A stretch of DNA of 64,000 nt. It comes from Flavobacteriaceae bacterium UBA1682 (GTDB lineage: Bacteria > Bacteroidota > Bacteroidia > Flavobacteriales > Flavobacteriaceae). The translations under genes and the position numbers were made by a program. Shown here piece after piece: positions 1 to 9,591 of the stretch. How positions within the stretch are numbered: position 1 is the first letter of the stretch; each line of letters starts with the position of its first letter. Under the pieces are notes generated by a model, which was not told where the DNA came from, did no database searches, and saw only the letters and a list, made by a program, of their open reading frames with translations. Location of the stretch: contig DCKE01000005.1 of NCBI GenBank assembly GCA_002320285.1, forward strand, positions 387,394 to 451,393, given 5' to 3'.

Positions 1-84
1 TCCTCCTAAAATTTTATCAGTCTTTCCAAATGGGGTTTCAATGGCGTCAAAAGCGACTGTTCCCACAATCAATAATTTATTCAT
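1..84 (-). CDS. PfkB-family carbohydrate kinase, N-terminal fragment
   Basis: Only the first 28 codons lie in the window; the gene runs off the left edge on the - strand. The peptide opens MNKLLIVGTVAFDAIETPFG and ends in ILGG, which is the first beta strand and the start of the substrate-binding region of ribokinase/PfkB-type sugar or nucleoside kinases. The ATG at 84 is the natural start. It shares strand with rnhA and purN, 177 bp upstream, so it may belong to the same transcription unit. The exact substrate cannot be told from this fragment. Confidence 0.7.
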   Translation of the reverse strand, partial: MNKLLIVGTVAFDAIETPFGKTDKILGG

Positions 85-261
85 ATAAAGTGATAACAAA
101 TGAAGATGCAAATATAACGTATTAGTTATAGATGACAAAAATAGTATACTTAAAAACCCCAAGGTTTTTCGTTAAAATTAACTGCAGTATAGAAACCTAA
201 AAATTTCGTAGTTGCTCGTACATAAAAACACTTGATTTCGCGCTTGTGATGAACAACAATA

Positions 262-738
262 TCAATCGGTATTTTGTTCGTAATAAACATCGGCAGGCAA
301 TTGCGGTTGTTGCGCTGCTGCCACGGCCAACTGATCACAACGCTCATTCATCGGATGGTTATTATGTCCTTTGACCCATTTAAAATCCACAAAATGTTCG
401 CGATATACAACTAGAAATCGCTTCCACAAATCCGGGTTTTTCCTACCGACAAATCCTTTTTTTTCCCAGCCAAAAACCCATCCTTTAACAACCGAATCCA
501 CCACATACTTAGAGTCTGACACTACCAAGACCTTTGTCTTTGGATTTTTTAATTTCTCCAAACCGACGATGACCGCTAAAAGCTCCATTCTATTGTTTGT
601 CGTTTTTCTAAAACCACCTGAAAATTCTTTATACACTTTTTTACCAGCCCATTCCAAGATTAATCCATAACCTCCAGGTCCTGGGTTTCCTCGTGATGAT
701 CCGTCGGTATATAAAATAACTTGATGTAGTTCTGCCAT
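262..738 (-). CDS. rnhA: Ribonuclease HI
   Basis: 158-aa enzyme that cuts the RNA strand of RNA-DNA hybrids, for example during removal of replication primers and R-loops. All expected acidic catalytic residues are visible: D12 in YTDGSSRGNPGPGGYG, E52 in NNRMELLAV, D75 in VVSDSKYVV, H125 in WVKGHNNHP and D135 in NERCDQLA. The length is normal for bacterial RNase HI, and the C-terminal tail after residue 145 is non-conserved. It starts 2 bp after the stop of purN on the same strand, so the two are almost certainly cotranscribed, an order common in Flavobacteriaceae. Confidence 0.95.
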   Translation of the reverse strand: MAELHQVILYTDGSSRGNPGPGGYGLILEWAGKKVYKEFSGGFRKTTNNRMELLAVIVGLEKLKNPKTKVLVVSDSKYVVDSVVKGWVFGWEKKGFVGRKNPDLWKRFLVVYREHFVDFKWVKGHNNHPMNERCDQLAVAAAQQPQLPADVYYEQNTD

Positions 739-740
739 TA

Positions 741-1304
741 TTACGATTTTAAAAGAGATTCAATAACCTCAGGAAAATGTTTGTATTCTAATTGTTGTAC
801 CGCTTGAGCAATTTGTTCTACCGACATCGCGCTATTAATAGGGGTCGTCGCTTGAAAAATAACCCCACCTTCGTCATAATTTGCATTGACAAAATGAATA
901 GTAATTCCCGTTTCGTGCTCTTTATTCTCCAAAACCGCCTGATGTACGAATTTCCCATACATGCCCTTACCACCGTATTTTGGCAATAAGGCCGGATGAA
1001 TATTGATGATTTTATTTTCAAAGACATCGACTAAAACCTCCGGAAACTTCCATAAAAAACCAGCTAAAACGATCAGATCCGGTTTAAAATCCTGCATGCT
1101 TTTCTGCACGGTGCCATCATTTAACATAATTCGATTAAAAATTACAACAGGAACTTGATTTTTTGTCGCTTTTTCTATTACCTTAGCTTCTGGGTTATTT
1201 ACAAAAACTAAAAACGCGATATTTTCGGTCTTGTTTTTGAAATAGGTGATGATATTTTCAACATTAGTGCCTGATCCGGAAGCGAATAAAATTATTTTTT
1301 TCAT
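741..1304 (-). CDS. purN: Phosphoribosylglycinamide formyltransferase
   Basis: 187-aa GAR transformylase, which uses 10-formyltetrahydrofolate to formylate GAR in de novo purine synthesis. The phosphate-binding loop FASGSGTNVENII is at residues 7-19. The catalytic set is N101 and H103 in NIHPALLPKYGG and D144 in NYDEGG. It is slightly shorter than the E. coli enzyme, as usual in Bacteroidota. It is the first gene of a leftward unit with rnhA and is divergent from acpP; the 195-bp gap between them holds the promoters for both. Confidence 0.95.
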   Translation of the reverse strand: MKKIILFASGSGTNVENIITYFKNKTENIAFLVFVNNPEAKVIEKATKNQVPVVIFNRIMLNDGTVQKSMQDFKPDLIVLAGFLWKFPEVLVDVFENKIINIHPALLPKYGGKGMYGKFVHQAVLENKEHETGITIHFVNANYDEGGVIFQATTPINSAMSVEQIAQAVQQLEYKHFPEVIESLLKS

Positions 1305-1460
1305 CTATTTTTAGTGAGAGTAAGTTAGAAACGAGCAAATTGAATGCAAAAAAAAGAATAATAACTGACAATAAACAGAAAAATAGACAGAAGTATTAAT
1401 TATTTTTATAATTTCGCACCGACAATTAACATGTAAAAACTGGTATTAAATAAAGTTTTT

Positions 1461-1468
1461 TATTTTTG
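1461..1468 (+). promoter_or_regulatory. Candidate -7 element upstream of acpP
   Basis: TATTTTTG matches the Bacteroidota sigma-A -7 consensus TAnnTTTG and lies 31 bp before the acpP start in an AT-rich stretch. A TTG-like -33 element is not clear. The call is by motif only. Confidence 0.5.
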
Positions 1469-1499
1469 CCATCGAAATTAAATTTAAAATTAAAAGATT

Positions 1500-1736
1500 A
1501 TGTCAGACATTGCATCAAGAGTAAAAGCGATTATCGTTGACAAATTAGGCGTTGACGAGAACGAAGTTGTAGCAGAAGCAAGCTTCACAAATGATTTAGG
1601 AGCTGATTCACTAGACACTGTTGAGCTTATCATGGAATTCGAAAAAGAATTTGATATTCAGATTCCAGATGACCAAGCTGAAAACATCGCTACAGTAGGT
1701 CAAGCTATCTCTTACATTGAAGAAGCTAAAAAATAA
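1500..1736 (+). CDS. acpP: Acyl carrier protein
   Basis: 78-aa acidic helical-bundle protein that carries growing acyl chains on a 4'-phosphopantetheine arm during type II fatty-acid synthesis. The modification site is S37 in the GADSLDTVEL motif. Length and charge pattern (many D and E, few basic residues) are typical. It stands directly upstream of fabF, its partner enzyme, but a strong hairpin separates the two, so acpP is probably mostly transcribed alone and at a high level. Confidence 0.97.
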   Translation: MSDIASRVKAIIVDKLGVDENEVVAEASFTNDLGADSLDTVELIMEFEKEFDIQIPDDQAENIATVGQAISYIEEAKK

Positions 1737-1744
1737 TAACTTTA

Positions 1745-1773
1745 ACTCACGTGTTTTATAAAAACACGTGAGT
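1745..1773 (+). terminator. Rho-independent terminator after acpP
   Basis: A 13-bp perfect stem, actcacgtgtttt pairing with aaaacacgtgagt around a 3-nt loop, begins 8 bp after the acpP stop and is followed by a T-rich tract. It should end most acpP transcripts before fabF. Confidence 0.8.
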
Positions 1774-1863
1774 GTTATTATTTTTTAAAAGTAGACTAGA
1801 CAGGTTTTTTAAAAAACGGAAAAAGGACAGATTGGAGACAATCTTAAAATTATAAAATTAAAC

Positions 1864-1905
1864 TACCCAATGTTTCCTTTTTTATATAAAAGAGATCATT
1901 GGGTA
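1864..1905 (+). terminator. Second hairpin in the acpP-fabF gap
   Basis: A 9-bp stem, tacccaatg pairing with cattgggta around a 24-nt loop, is followed by TTTTAATTT, 38 bp before the fabF start. It may be a weak terminator or a leader structure in the fabF mRNA. The distinction cannot be made from sequence. Confidence 0.4.
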
Positions 1906-1943
1906 TTTTAATTTATTGACATTAAAACTATAAAAAATTTTTT

Positions 1944-3197
1944 ATGAAATTAAAGCGAGTTGTTGTAACAGGTTTAGGTGCACTGACCCCTATTGGAAAT
2001 AATGTTCAGGAATACTGGAACAACCTAATTCATGGAGTGAGCGGTGCAGCACCCATAACTTATTTTGACGCTACCAATTTCAAAACACAATTTGCCTGTG
2101 AATTGAAAGGCTTTAATGTAGAAGATTTTATAGACAGAAAAGAAGCCCGAAAAATGGACCGTTACGCGCAGTATGCGATGGTAACAGCACAAGAGGCCAT
2201 GTTAGATGCCCAATTTGACTTGGACAAAATCGACCATGACCGCGCTGGAGTTATCTGGGGTTCAGGAATTGGAGGTTTAGAGACTTTTCAGCACGAAGTG
2301 ACGAATTTTGTAAACGGTAACGGTACACCAAAATTCAATCCATTCTTTATACCAAAGATGATCGCTGATATCGCAGGAGGTCATATTTCTATAAAATATG
2401 GTTTTAGAGGACCAAACTTCACTACAGTATCTGCTTGTGCATCATCGACTAATGCGTTGATCGATGCTTTTAACTACATCCGTCTCGGTCATGCCGACAT
2501 AATGATTACAGGTGGATCAGAAGCTGCAGTTACCATTGCAGGTGTAGGAGGTTTTAACGCCATGCATGCTTTATCTACGAGAAATGACGATCCAAAAACA
2601 GCCTCTCGTCCCATGGACAAAGACCGCGAAGGATTTGTATTAGGAGAAGGTGCTGGTGCTTTAATTCTAGAGGAATACGAACACGCCATTGCAAGAGGTG
2701 CCAAAATCTATTGCGAAATAGGCGGTGGCGGTATGTCTGCAGATGCGTATCACATTACAGCTCCACATCCAGAAGGGCTAGGTGCTAAAAACGTGATGTT
2801 AAACTGTTTACGCGATGCGGGTTTAACCCCGAAAGACGTAGATGGTGTAAATATGCACGGTACTTCAACTCCATTAGGAGATATAGCCGAATCCAAAGCC
2901 ATTCAACACGTTTTTGGTGAACATGCTTACACCTTAAATTTAAATGCAACCAAGTCTATGACTGGACATTTGCTAGGTGCGGCAGGAGCTATTGAAACCA
3001 TTGCTTCCATCAAATCTATTGTTCACGGAATCATTCCTCCGACAATCAACCATTTTACAGATGATGAAAACATCGATCCAAAACTCAATTTCACTTTCAA
3101 CGAAGCGCAAAAACGCGACGTAAAAGTAATTATGAGTAATACATTTGGTTTTGGTGGACACAACGCTTGTGTATTGGTTAAAAAATTAGATTTTTAA
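1944..3197 (+). CDS. fabF: Beta-ketoacyl-ACP synthase II
   Basis: 417-aa condensing enzyme that elongates acyl-ACP with malonyl-ACP. The thiolase-fold Cys-His-His triad is C165 (VSACASSTNAL), H305 (NMHGTSTPLGD) and H342 (KSMTGHLLGAAGA), and the C-terminal GFGGHNA loop is present. Length is standard for FabF. It lies between acpP and rnc, the usual order in Flavobacteriaceae. The start ATG at 1944 gives the expected N-terminus KRVVVTGLGALTP. Confidence 0.97.
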   Translation: MKLKRVVVTGLGALTPIGNNVQEYWNNLIHGVSGAAPITYFDATNFKTQFACELKGFNVEDFIDRKEARKMDRYAQYAMVTAQEAMLDAQFDLDKIDHDRAGVIWGSGIGGLETFQHEVTNFVNGNGTPKFNPFFIPKMIADIAGGHISIKYGFRGPNFTTVSACASSTNALIDAFNYIRLGHADIMITGGSEAAVTIAGVGGFNAMHALSTRNDDPKTASRPMDKDREGFVLGEGAGALILEEYEHAIARGAKIYCEIGGGGMSADAYHITAPHPEGLGAKNVMLNCLRDAGLTPKDVDGVNMHGTSTPLGDIAESKAIQHVFGEHAYTLNLNATKSMTGHLLGAAGAIETIASIKSIVHGIIPPTINHFTDDENIDPKLNFTFNEAQKRDVKVIMSNTFGFGGHNACVLVKKLDF

Positions 3198-3212
3198 ACC
3201 ACCATCAACGTG

Positions 3213-3962
3213 ATGAGGATACTTAATAAATTGTTTAAAATTTCCCGTTCTCAACCAGAAAACGGGTTTTTTTATGATCAAATAACCCATATTATTGGCG
3301 ATAAACCTGCCGATATACAAAATTTCAAAAGAGCTTTCACCCATCGTTCTATGAATTTAATCGATGCTCACGGTCATCCGATCAATTATGAGCGTTTGGA
3401 ATTCTTAGGTGATGCCATGTTGGGGTCGGTAATCGCATCGCACTTATATGTGCAAGTTCCCAATGGAGACGAGGGGTATTTGACCAAAATGCGCTCAAAA
3501 ATCGTCAGTAGGGAAAACCTTAATGAACTCGGCAAAAGTCTAAAGCTAACCGAATTGGTTGAAAGCAAAATTGGAAAACAACAATTTGGAGAAAATATAT
3601 ATGGCAATTTGCTAGAAGCACTGATCGGCGCCATTTATTTAGATAAAGGCTATCCGGCTTGTGAAAAATTTATCCACAATAGAATTTTACAAAAGGAAGT
3701 TGATATACAGCGACTCGAGACCAAAATCACCAGTTATAAAAGTTTATTAATCGAATGGTGTCAGAAGAAGAAATACTCCTTTAAGTTTGAATCTTTTGAA
3801 GAGGAAAGTTGTGAAGACGTGCGCTATTTTGGCGTTAAGTTGTACATCAACGATAAAGTTGTAGGTCGTGCAAGGGGAACTTCAAAAAAGAAAGCTGAGG
3901 AAAAAGCCGCACAACGCGCCTATTTTGCCCTGCAAGAGAAAATCATCTCTGGCGAAAAATAA
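3213..3962 (+). CDS. rnc: Ribonuclease III
   Basis: About 249-aa double-stranded-RNA endonuclease for rRNA and mRNA processing. The RNase III signature ERLEFLGDAML gives the metal-binding E and D residues near 60-67, and the second acidic site is in NLLEALIGA near 135. A double-stranded RNA-binding domain follows from about residue 176, ending with GTSKKKAEEKAAQRAYFAL. A GTG at 3210 immediately precedes the ATG at 3213, and either could start the protein. It follows fabF by about 15 bp and is probably cotranscribed with it. Confidence 0.95.
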   Translation: MRILNKLFKISRSQPENGFFYDQITHIIGDKPADIQNFKRAFTHRSMNLIDAHGHPINYERLEFLGDAMLGSVIASHLYVQVPNGDEGYLTKMRSKIVSRENLNELGKSLKLTELVESKIGKQQFGENIYGNLLEALIGAIYLDKGYPACEKFIHNRILQKEVDIQRLETKITSYKSLLIEWCQKKKYSFKFESFEEESCEDVRYFGVKLYINDKVVGRARGTSKKKAEEKAAQRAYFALQEKIISGEK

Positions 3963-4045
3963 CTTAACATTTCCTTGTCATTTATGTTCGTCCATTAATT
4001 CACCTATCTGTTTTAAAGTCGTATATTTGCAGCTAACTCATCTAT

Positions 4046-4531
4046 ATGACTATACATAGGATATCCATAGACGATTTTATTTCAAGTGACTACGAGTTGA
4101 TTGCCATACACTCCGGACTAGAAGATTACCGAGTAGCCTTTTTTATCAATCAAGCTCTTGGAACACAATTGTCGAAGTGTAAGGAAGAGATCGAAATTAA
4201 TACCGGACAAATTCCAAGTTATTTTTCTCATTATTTATTTGAAGATTGCAGACAAGATATCATTTGGAATCTCGCATCTAATAAAACCTTTTTCTCCACA
4301 GACAACACCGCTCCTTCTCCCCTTTTCAAGGAATTAAATCCCGCTTTCTTTACTCCTATTTATTTATTACCCGAGTTAAAAAAGGTTGATTATATATTAA
4401 AAATTGAAAATACAGATCATACCTTTGATATAGATAGTGTGATAGAGAAGTTAAATGCCCTCAAAAGCATTACCACTGCTTACGAATTACAACAAAACAC
4501 CATAAAGTCAAAAAACAACTTAATATTCTAA
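4046..4531 (+). CDS. IPExxxVDY-family protein
   Basis: 161-aa protein without signal peptide or membrane segment. The motif LPELKKVDY at residues 108-116 is a variant of the IPExxxVDY signature of a small family largely confined to Flavobacteria and typically encoded between rnc and pyk, exactly as here. The function is unknown. It starts 83 bp after rnc and ends 3 bp before the pyruvate kinase start, so it is probably translated from the same mRNA as pyk. The family call rests on motif plus position. Confidence 0.8.
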   Translation: MTIHRISIDDFISSDYELIAIHSGLEDYRVAFFINQALGTQLSKCKEEIEINTGQIPSYFSHYLFEDCRQDIIWNLASNKTFFSTDNTAPSPLFKELNPAFFTPIYLLPELKKVDYILKIENTDHTFDIDSVIEKLNALKSITTAYELQQNTIKSKNNLIF

Positions 4532-4534
4532 AAA

Positions 4535-5965
4535 ATGTTAACAAGAAAAAAAACCAAAATAGTAGCCACATTAGGTCCTGCTTCTAGTTCAAAAGAGGTC
4601 ATCAAAGCCATGATCGATTCTGGGGTAAATGTTTTTAGAATAAATTTTTCCCATGCCGACTACAGCGATGTAGAGGACAAGATTAGAATTATTCGAGAAC
4701 TCAATGAAGAATTTGGATACACCACATCGATACTAGGTGATTTACAAGGTCCTAAGTTACGTGTCGGTATCATGAAAGAAGATGTAATTGTTTCTAAAGG
4801 AGATATCATTACCTTTTCTACTGCAGAAGAATTTCACGGAACAGCAGAGCGCGTTTATATGAATTACAAAAACTTCCCTATGGATGTCAATCCGGGTGAG
4901 AGTATTTTATTAGACGATGGTAAATTGCTATTTGAAGTTATAGAAACCAATAAAAAAGACGAAGTAAAAGCTTTAGTCGTACAAGGAGGTCCACTTCGAT
5001 CTAAAAAAGGAGTAAACCTTCCTAAAACCAAAGTTTCCCTACCTGCTCTTACTGAAAAAGATATCCGCGATGCTATTTTTGCCATCAAAAATAAAGTAGA
5101 CTGGATCGCCTTATCCTTTGTAAGAACACCCGAGGACTTAGAAGATCTAAGAAACCTGATCAACGAACATTCGGAACATAAAATTCCAATTATTGCCAAG
5201 ATCGAAAAACCTGAAGCGGTAGCCAATATCAACAAAATCATTGCTTACTGCGATGGTCTTATGGTGGCCCGTGGAGACTTAGGTGTAGAAATTCCAGCAC
5301 AAGAGGTTCCTTTGATTCAGAAACAATTGGTTCAAAAAGCAAAATCTGCACGTATTCCGGTTATTATCGCCACTCAGATGATGGAAACCATGATTAGTAG
5401 CCTTACACCAACGCGTGCGGAAGTTAATGACGTAGCCAACTCCGTTATGGATGGTGCTGATGCCGTGATGTTGTCGGGAGAAACTTCTGTAGGAAGCTAC
5501 CCAGTTCAGGTTATTGAAAAAATGAGCCAGATCATCCTTAGTGTTGAAGACTCACCATTAATCAAATTACCACAAAATACACCGGAAATTAAAACCAAAA
5601 GATATATTACTAAATCCATTTGTTATCACGCAGCTACTATGGCTAATGATATTGATGCCAAAGTAATATGTACTTTAACCAATAGTGGATATACAGCCTT
5701 CCAAATTTCGGCGTGGAGGCCAAATTCTCATATTTTAGTTTTTACCTCAAACAAACGAATCTTAACGCAATTAAGTTTGCTATGGGGAGTTTCTGCTTAT
5801 TACTACGATAAGTATGTCAGCACAGATGAAACCATTGAAGACATCAACTCTTTAGCCCGTGCACACGGCTATGTAGGAAAAGGGGATATGATCATCAACC
5901 TAGCAGCTATGCCAATCGTTGAACGTGGCATGGTGAATACTTTAAGAATTTCTGAAGTTCTATAA
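4535..5965 (+). CDS. pyk: Pyruvate kinase
   Basis: 476-aa glycolytic enzyme converting phosphoenolpyruvate and ADP to pyruvate and ATP. Visible active-site residues are R35, N37 and S39 in FRINFSH, D69 and K74 in GDLQGPKL, the catalytic K222 and metal ligand E224 in IAKIEKPEA, and D248 in ARGDLGVE. The B domain spans about 73-170 and the C-terminal regulatory domain begins near 345. Length is typical. It is coupled to the IPExxxVDY gene with a 3-bp gap. Confidence 0.96.
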   Translation: MLTRKKTKIVATLGPASSSKEVIKAMIDSGVNVFRINFSHADYSDVEDKIRIIRELNEEFGYTTSILGDLQGPKLRVGIMKEDVIVSKGDIITFSTAEEFHGTAERVYMNYKNFPMDVNPGESILLDDGKLLFEVIETNKKDEVKALVVQGGPLRSKKGVNLPKTKVSLPALTEKDIRDAIFAIKNKVDWIALSFVRTPEDLEDLRNLINEHSEHKIPIIAKIEKPEAVANINKIIAYCDGLMVARGDLGVEIPAQEVPLIQKQLVQKAKSARIPVIIATQMMETMISSLTPTRAEVNDVANSVMDGADAVMLSGETSVGSYPVQVIEKMSQIILSVEDSPLIKLPQNTPEIKTKRYITKSICYHAATMANDIDAKVICTLTNSGYTAFQISAWRPNSHILVFTSNKRILTQLSLLWGVSAYYYDKYVSTDETIEDINSLARAHGYVGKGDMIINLAAMPIVERGMVNTLRISEVL

Positions 5966-6045
5966 GGACGTTTGCACCGCAAACTCAGATAGCGGTCAGA
6001 TCTCTAAAACAGTTCTTAAACCTCTTATAACGGACAATCGTTAAC

Positions 6046-6065
6046 GGACAGGTCGTGACCTGTCC
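6046..6065. terminator. Palindromic terminator between pyk and dinB
   Basis: ggacaggtc/gacctgtcc is a 9-bp perfect stem with a 2-nt loop in the 106-bp gap between convergent pyk and dinB, 6 bp from the dinB stop. It may end transcripts from both sides, though neither strand has a long T run. Confidence 0.45.
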
Positions 6066-6071
6066 TTGCGA

Positions 6072-7166
6072 TTACCATTTAAAATCAAATCGCAGTTGTA
6101 CCGCAACTGCTTTTTTTTGTAAAGCCCCATCATCAACATGCTTGATGTTTAAATTTGACATTGATAATCCTATCAAGCGCACGGATTCTTTCAGGCGTTC
6201 CTGATAAAGCAATTCCTTGGCCACATCTAACAATAAACTTTTCTCAGATACAAAATAAGGCAACGTTATACTTCGTGTCTGCTGTGTAAAGTCGGAATAC
6301 TTGATTTTCAACGTTATTGTTTTACCCGAAATACCATGCTTTTTCAACCGTTGCTCCAAATCAACTGCAATAAATTCTAATTTCTCTAGAATATAAATTT
6401 CCGATGAAAGGTTTTCATCAAACGTCCGTTCTGTACCAACAGACTTAATCGTTCTATTTGGCTGTACTAGAGACAGATCAATCCCACGAACGATATCGTA
6501 ATAATGCCGTCCCGACTTCCCAAAATGTGCGGTTAAAAATTCCTCCGATTTTGCCTTTAAGTCTTTGCCGGTAAAAATACCCAGCTGATACATTTTATCA
6601 GCAGTTACTTTTCCAACACCGTAAAACTTTTTTATTTCAAGTCCCTCCAAAAAAGGTTCTATCTCTTCCGGATTAATGGTTTTCTGCCCGTTGGGCTTGT
6701 TATAATCACTGGCAATTTTGGCTATAAATTTATTGACTGAAATCCCAGCCGATGCAGTCAATTTCGTCGTCTCAAAAATCTTATTTCTAATTTCTCGAGC
6801 AATTAATGTTGCACTTGTAATTCCCTTTTTATTAACCGTCACATCTAAAAATGCCTCATCTAAAGAAAGGGGCTCCACCAAATCGGTGTATTCTAAAAAA
6901 ATAGCGCGAATCTGCTTCGACACTTGTTTGTACCGATCAAAACGAGGCGGCATAAAGATCAGTTCCGGACAATTCTTTTTTGCCATCACACCACTCATCG
7001 CACTTCTAACACCAAATTTACGAGCTTCATAACTCGCCGCCGATACTACCCCGCGATTTTCAGCCCCGCCTACAGCGATGGGCTTTCCTCTTAATTCCGG
7101 AAAGTCCAACTGCTCTACGGAAGCATAAAATGCATCCATGTCGACGTGAATTATTTTTCTGTGCAT
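6072..7166 (-). CDS. dinB: DNA polymerase IV (Y family)
   Basis: 364-aa translesion DNA polymerase. Catalytic acids are D9 in HVDMDAFYASVEQ and D103-E104 in LSLDEAFLDVT. Fingers, palm and thumb are followed by the little-finger domain from about residue 235. The C-terminus ends in QLRFDFKW, resembling the QLxLF motif that binds the sliding clamp. It stands alone on the - strand, convergent with pyk. No LexA-type operator was recognised. Confidence 0.95.
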   Translation of the reverse strand: MHRKIIHVDMDAFYASVEQLDFPELRGKPIAVGGAENRGVVSAASYEARKFGVRSAMSGVMAKKNCPELIFMPPRFDRYKQVSKQIRAIFLEYTDLVEPLSLDEAFLDVTVNKKGITSATLIAREIRNKIFETTKLTASAGISVNKFIAKIASDYNKPNGQKTINPEEIEPFLEGLEIKKFYGVGKVTADKMYQLGIFTGKDLKAKSEEFLTAHFGKSGRHYYDIVRGIDLSLVQPNRTIKSVGTERTFDENLSSEIYILEKLEFIAVDLEQRLKKHGISGKTITLKIKYSDFTQQTRSITLPYFVSEKSLLLDVAKELLYQERLKESVRLIGLSMSNLNIKHVDDGALQKKAVAVQLRFDFKW

Positions 7167-7212
7167 CCTCTAAGTATATCGCTATACAAAAATACCGCTT
7201 TTTGACCAGGGA

Positions 7213-9477
7213 TTACTCTTTAATAATCAATATCGATGGAGAATAATTTAGCCATTCACTACGTGTTTCAACCAATTTTTTCCAACTGCTCAAACTGATT
7301 AACATCAGATCATATTGTTCTAAAAACTCTTTGTGGATGGTTTTATCCTTTGTTATCATGATATGATTTGGCGTTACTTGCTCAATACTGCGAATGGATT
7401 CTTTAAAATCAGAACTGCGCTCTATTTCGCCCGACGCATCCAATATGGTGATCTGAGCATCGACGTTGGCAATCCACTTTTGACCATATTGCAACAAGAA
7501 CAAATCCGATTTATCAAAAATAGGAACGAATATTCTTTCTACTTTCTCAAAATTCTTATTGATCAAAACACCCACTGGAACTTTAGCGCGAATCAAGACT
7601 TGCCTAGTGCGCTCGTCAAAGAAAGAATTTTCAAACATCGGTTCCTTGCCCGTCACTTTATCGATTAAAATATCTGGATTAATAATTCTAGTGGTAAATC
7701 CTAAAATTTTACCCAATAGTGTTCCCTTATATATCGATTGCCCAATTTCCAACAAAAACAGATCACAACTATCTTCATTGACGATCTCGACCATATCAGA
7801 CTCGAGATCATTAGATACCTTATACAAGGTCAAAACTTCTTGGTTTAACTTACCCGCCTCCGACTCAATAGGCTGAAAGATCTTGGATTCGTAGGAGTCC
7901 GAGTTAAAGGAGTTAACATCGGAACTCGGCACGATATGCATGGTGGTAATTGACGTATTTAATTTTTGTTTCTTGACCAAACTATTTGCAATTCGAAGCA
8001 GCGCCTTCGCATTGGTTGCATTGTCAAAAAACATATATATTCGATATTTATTCATGCTCTTAAGCTCATCCGGAGCAGGAGGTAATTCTTTTCCAAAAAT
8101 CTTATTGATGATATCCAAAAGTGGCCCGGTCATAAAAGTAGTTGCCAGGGCCATGATCACCATCATTGCAAATACTTCCCCTGTTAATATCCCCAAATCA
8201 AAACCGATATTTAACACAATTAATTCCATCAAACCACGGGTATTCATCAAAGCACCGATGGTAAGACTATCGCGCCAACTCTGCCCAACGAATTTCGCAG
8301 CCAAGGCACTACCGACAAACTTACCTACCGTAGCTACCAAGATAATAAATCCGGTCACCTTCCACAAATATGGTTCATTAAGCAAGCCTATCTCTGTTCT
8401 CAGACCCGTATAAACGAAGAATAAGGGCAAAAACAAGATCACGGCTACATCTTCTACTTTTTCGATAAACAAGGCTCTAAAACGCACATTATCCGGCATG
8501 ATTGCTCCAGCCATAAAAGCTCCGAACAAAGCATGGATTCCGATCACCTCCGTACAATAGGCCGACAAGATCAAAGTCAACAAGAAAATCGCTACGGTCG
8601 CTTTAGAAATATTTTTATTACTGCCTTGAATTTTACCGATACGCTCCAAAAAAGGTTTTACCAATTTCAGCATCACCATCACATAAACCACAGCCAAAGC
8701 CATTATATACAATGAACTGGTAAACGAGCCTGCTTTAACGATAGCAATTACAGCAGCCAACATACACCAAGCTGTGATATCATCAGCCGCGGCACACGTA
8801 ATAACAATGGTACCTAATCGCGTTTTATGAATGCCCCGTTCCTGAACAATTCTCGCCAATACCGGGAAAGCGGTGATACTCATCGATATACCGAGAAAAA
8901 GAGCAAAAGAGATAAACTCAACGCCATCAGGCGCGAAAGAACTAAAAATATAATAAGCTAAAACCATTCCCAAGGCAAAGGGAATAATAATACTGGCATG
9001 GCTGATTAAGACAGCATCATGCGCCTTGTTTTTCAATACTTTTAAGTCCAGTTCCATTCCGATAACAAACATGAAAAGTATCAAACCAATCTGGCTTAAA
9101 AAACTTAAATTAGGCAGAGAGGCAACTGGAAATAATAAAGATGAAAATTCGGGAAAATGCATGCCCAAAAAGGAGGGACCTAGTGCTATACCGGCGATAA
9201 TTTCTCCGATAACTGAAGGTTGTCCTATTTTTTTACAAATCCAACCAAATGCCCTGGCTACCAAAACAATGGTTACAATTTGCGCTAACAATATGGCTAA
9301 GGGATGGCTTAAATTCTGCATTAACGCTTCCTGGAAATTCTCAAAAACAGACAGCTCCGAAGTTACCGGAACCACATTTTCCTCCAACAATTCCCCTTGC
9401 GATACTACCCAGTACATCAAGGCTGTAAACAGTCCGATAACCGTTATATAGAAAAAGGTATTTTTATACTTTAACAT
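7213..9477 (-). CDS. CPA2-type cation:proton antiporter with C-terminal cytosolic region
   Basis: About 754-aa inner-membrane monovalent cation/H+ antiporter. The membrane domain (residues 10-470) has many hydrophobic helices, the family motif GQPSVIGEIIAGIALGPS near 86-103, and the paired acidic transport residues D232-D233 in CAADDITAW. The remaining 270 residues are soluble and resemble the universal-stress-protein-like tails of bacterial NhaS/KefB relatives. The ATG at 9477 is preferred over a TTG 27 bp upstream because the signal-anchor helix begins right after it. The ion transported is not determinable. Confidence 0.85.
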   Translation of the reverse strand: MLKYKNTFFYITVIGLFTALMYWVVSQGELLEENVVPVTSELSVFENFQEALMQNLSHPLAILLAQIVTIVLVARAFGWICKKIGQPSVIGEIIAGIALGPSFLGMHFPEFSSLLFPVASLPNLSFLSQIGLILFMFVIGMELDLKVLKNKAHDAVLISHASIIIPFALGMVLAYYIFSSFAPDGVEFISFALFLGISMSITAFPVLARIVQERGIHKTRLGTIVITCAAADDITAWCMLAAVIAIVKAGSFTSSLYIMALAVVYVMVMLKLVKPFLERIGKIQGSNKNISKATVAIFLLTLILSAYCTEVIGIHALFGAFMAGAIMPDNVRFRALFIEKVEDVAVILFLPLFFVYTGLRTEIGLLNEPYLWKVTGFIILVATVGKFVGSALAAKFVGQSWRDSLTIGALMNTRGLMELIVLNIGFDLGILTGEVFAMMVIMALATTFMTGPLLDIINKIFGKELPPAPDELKSMNKYRIYMFFDNATNAKALLRIANSLVKKQKLNTSITTMHIVPSSDVNSFNSDSYESKIFQPIESEAGKLNQEVLTLYKVSNDLESDMVEIVNEDSCDLFLLEIGQSIYKGTLLGKILGFTTRIINPDILIDKVTGKEPMFENSFFDERTRQVLIRAKVPVGVLINKNFEKVERIFVPIFDKSDLFLLQYGQKWIANVDAQITILDASGEIERSSDFKESIRSIEQVTPNHIMITKDKTIHKEFLEQYDLMLISLSSWKKLVETRSEWLNYSPSILIIKE

Positions 9478-9591
9478 CTTTAATGAGTTTGAATTTCCGT
9501 GCAAATGTCAATCAAATTCAACAGATTTTAATCGCCACTGCCTCAAAGTATTTCAAAGATGTAATGAAACGTTAAAAAAGTGCTACAAAAA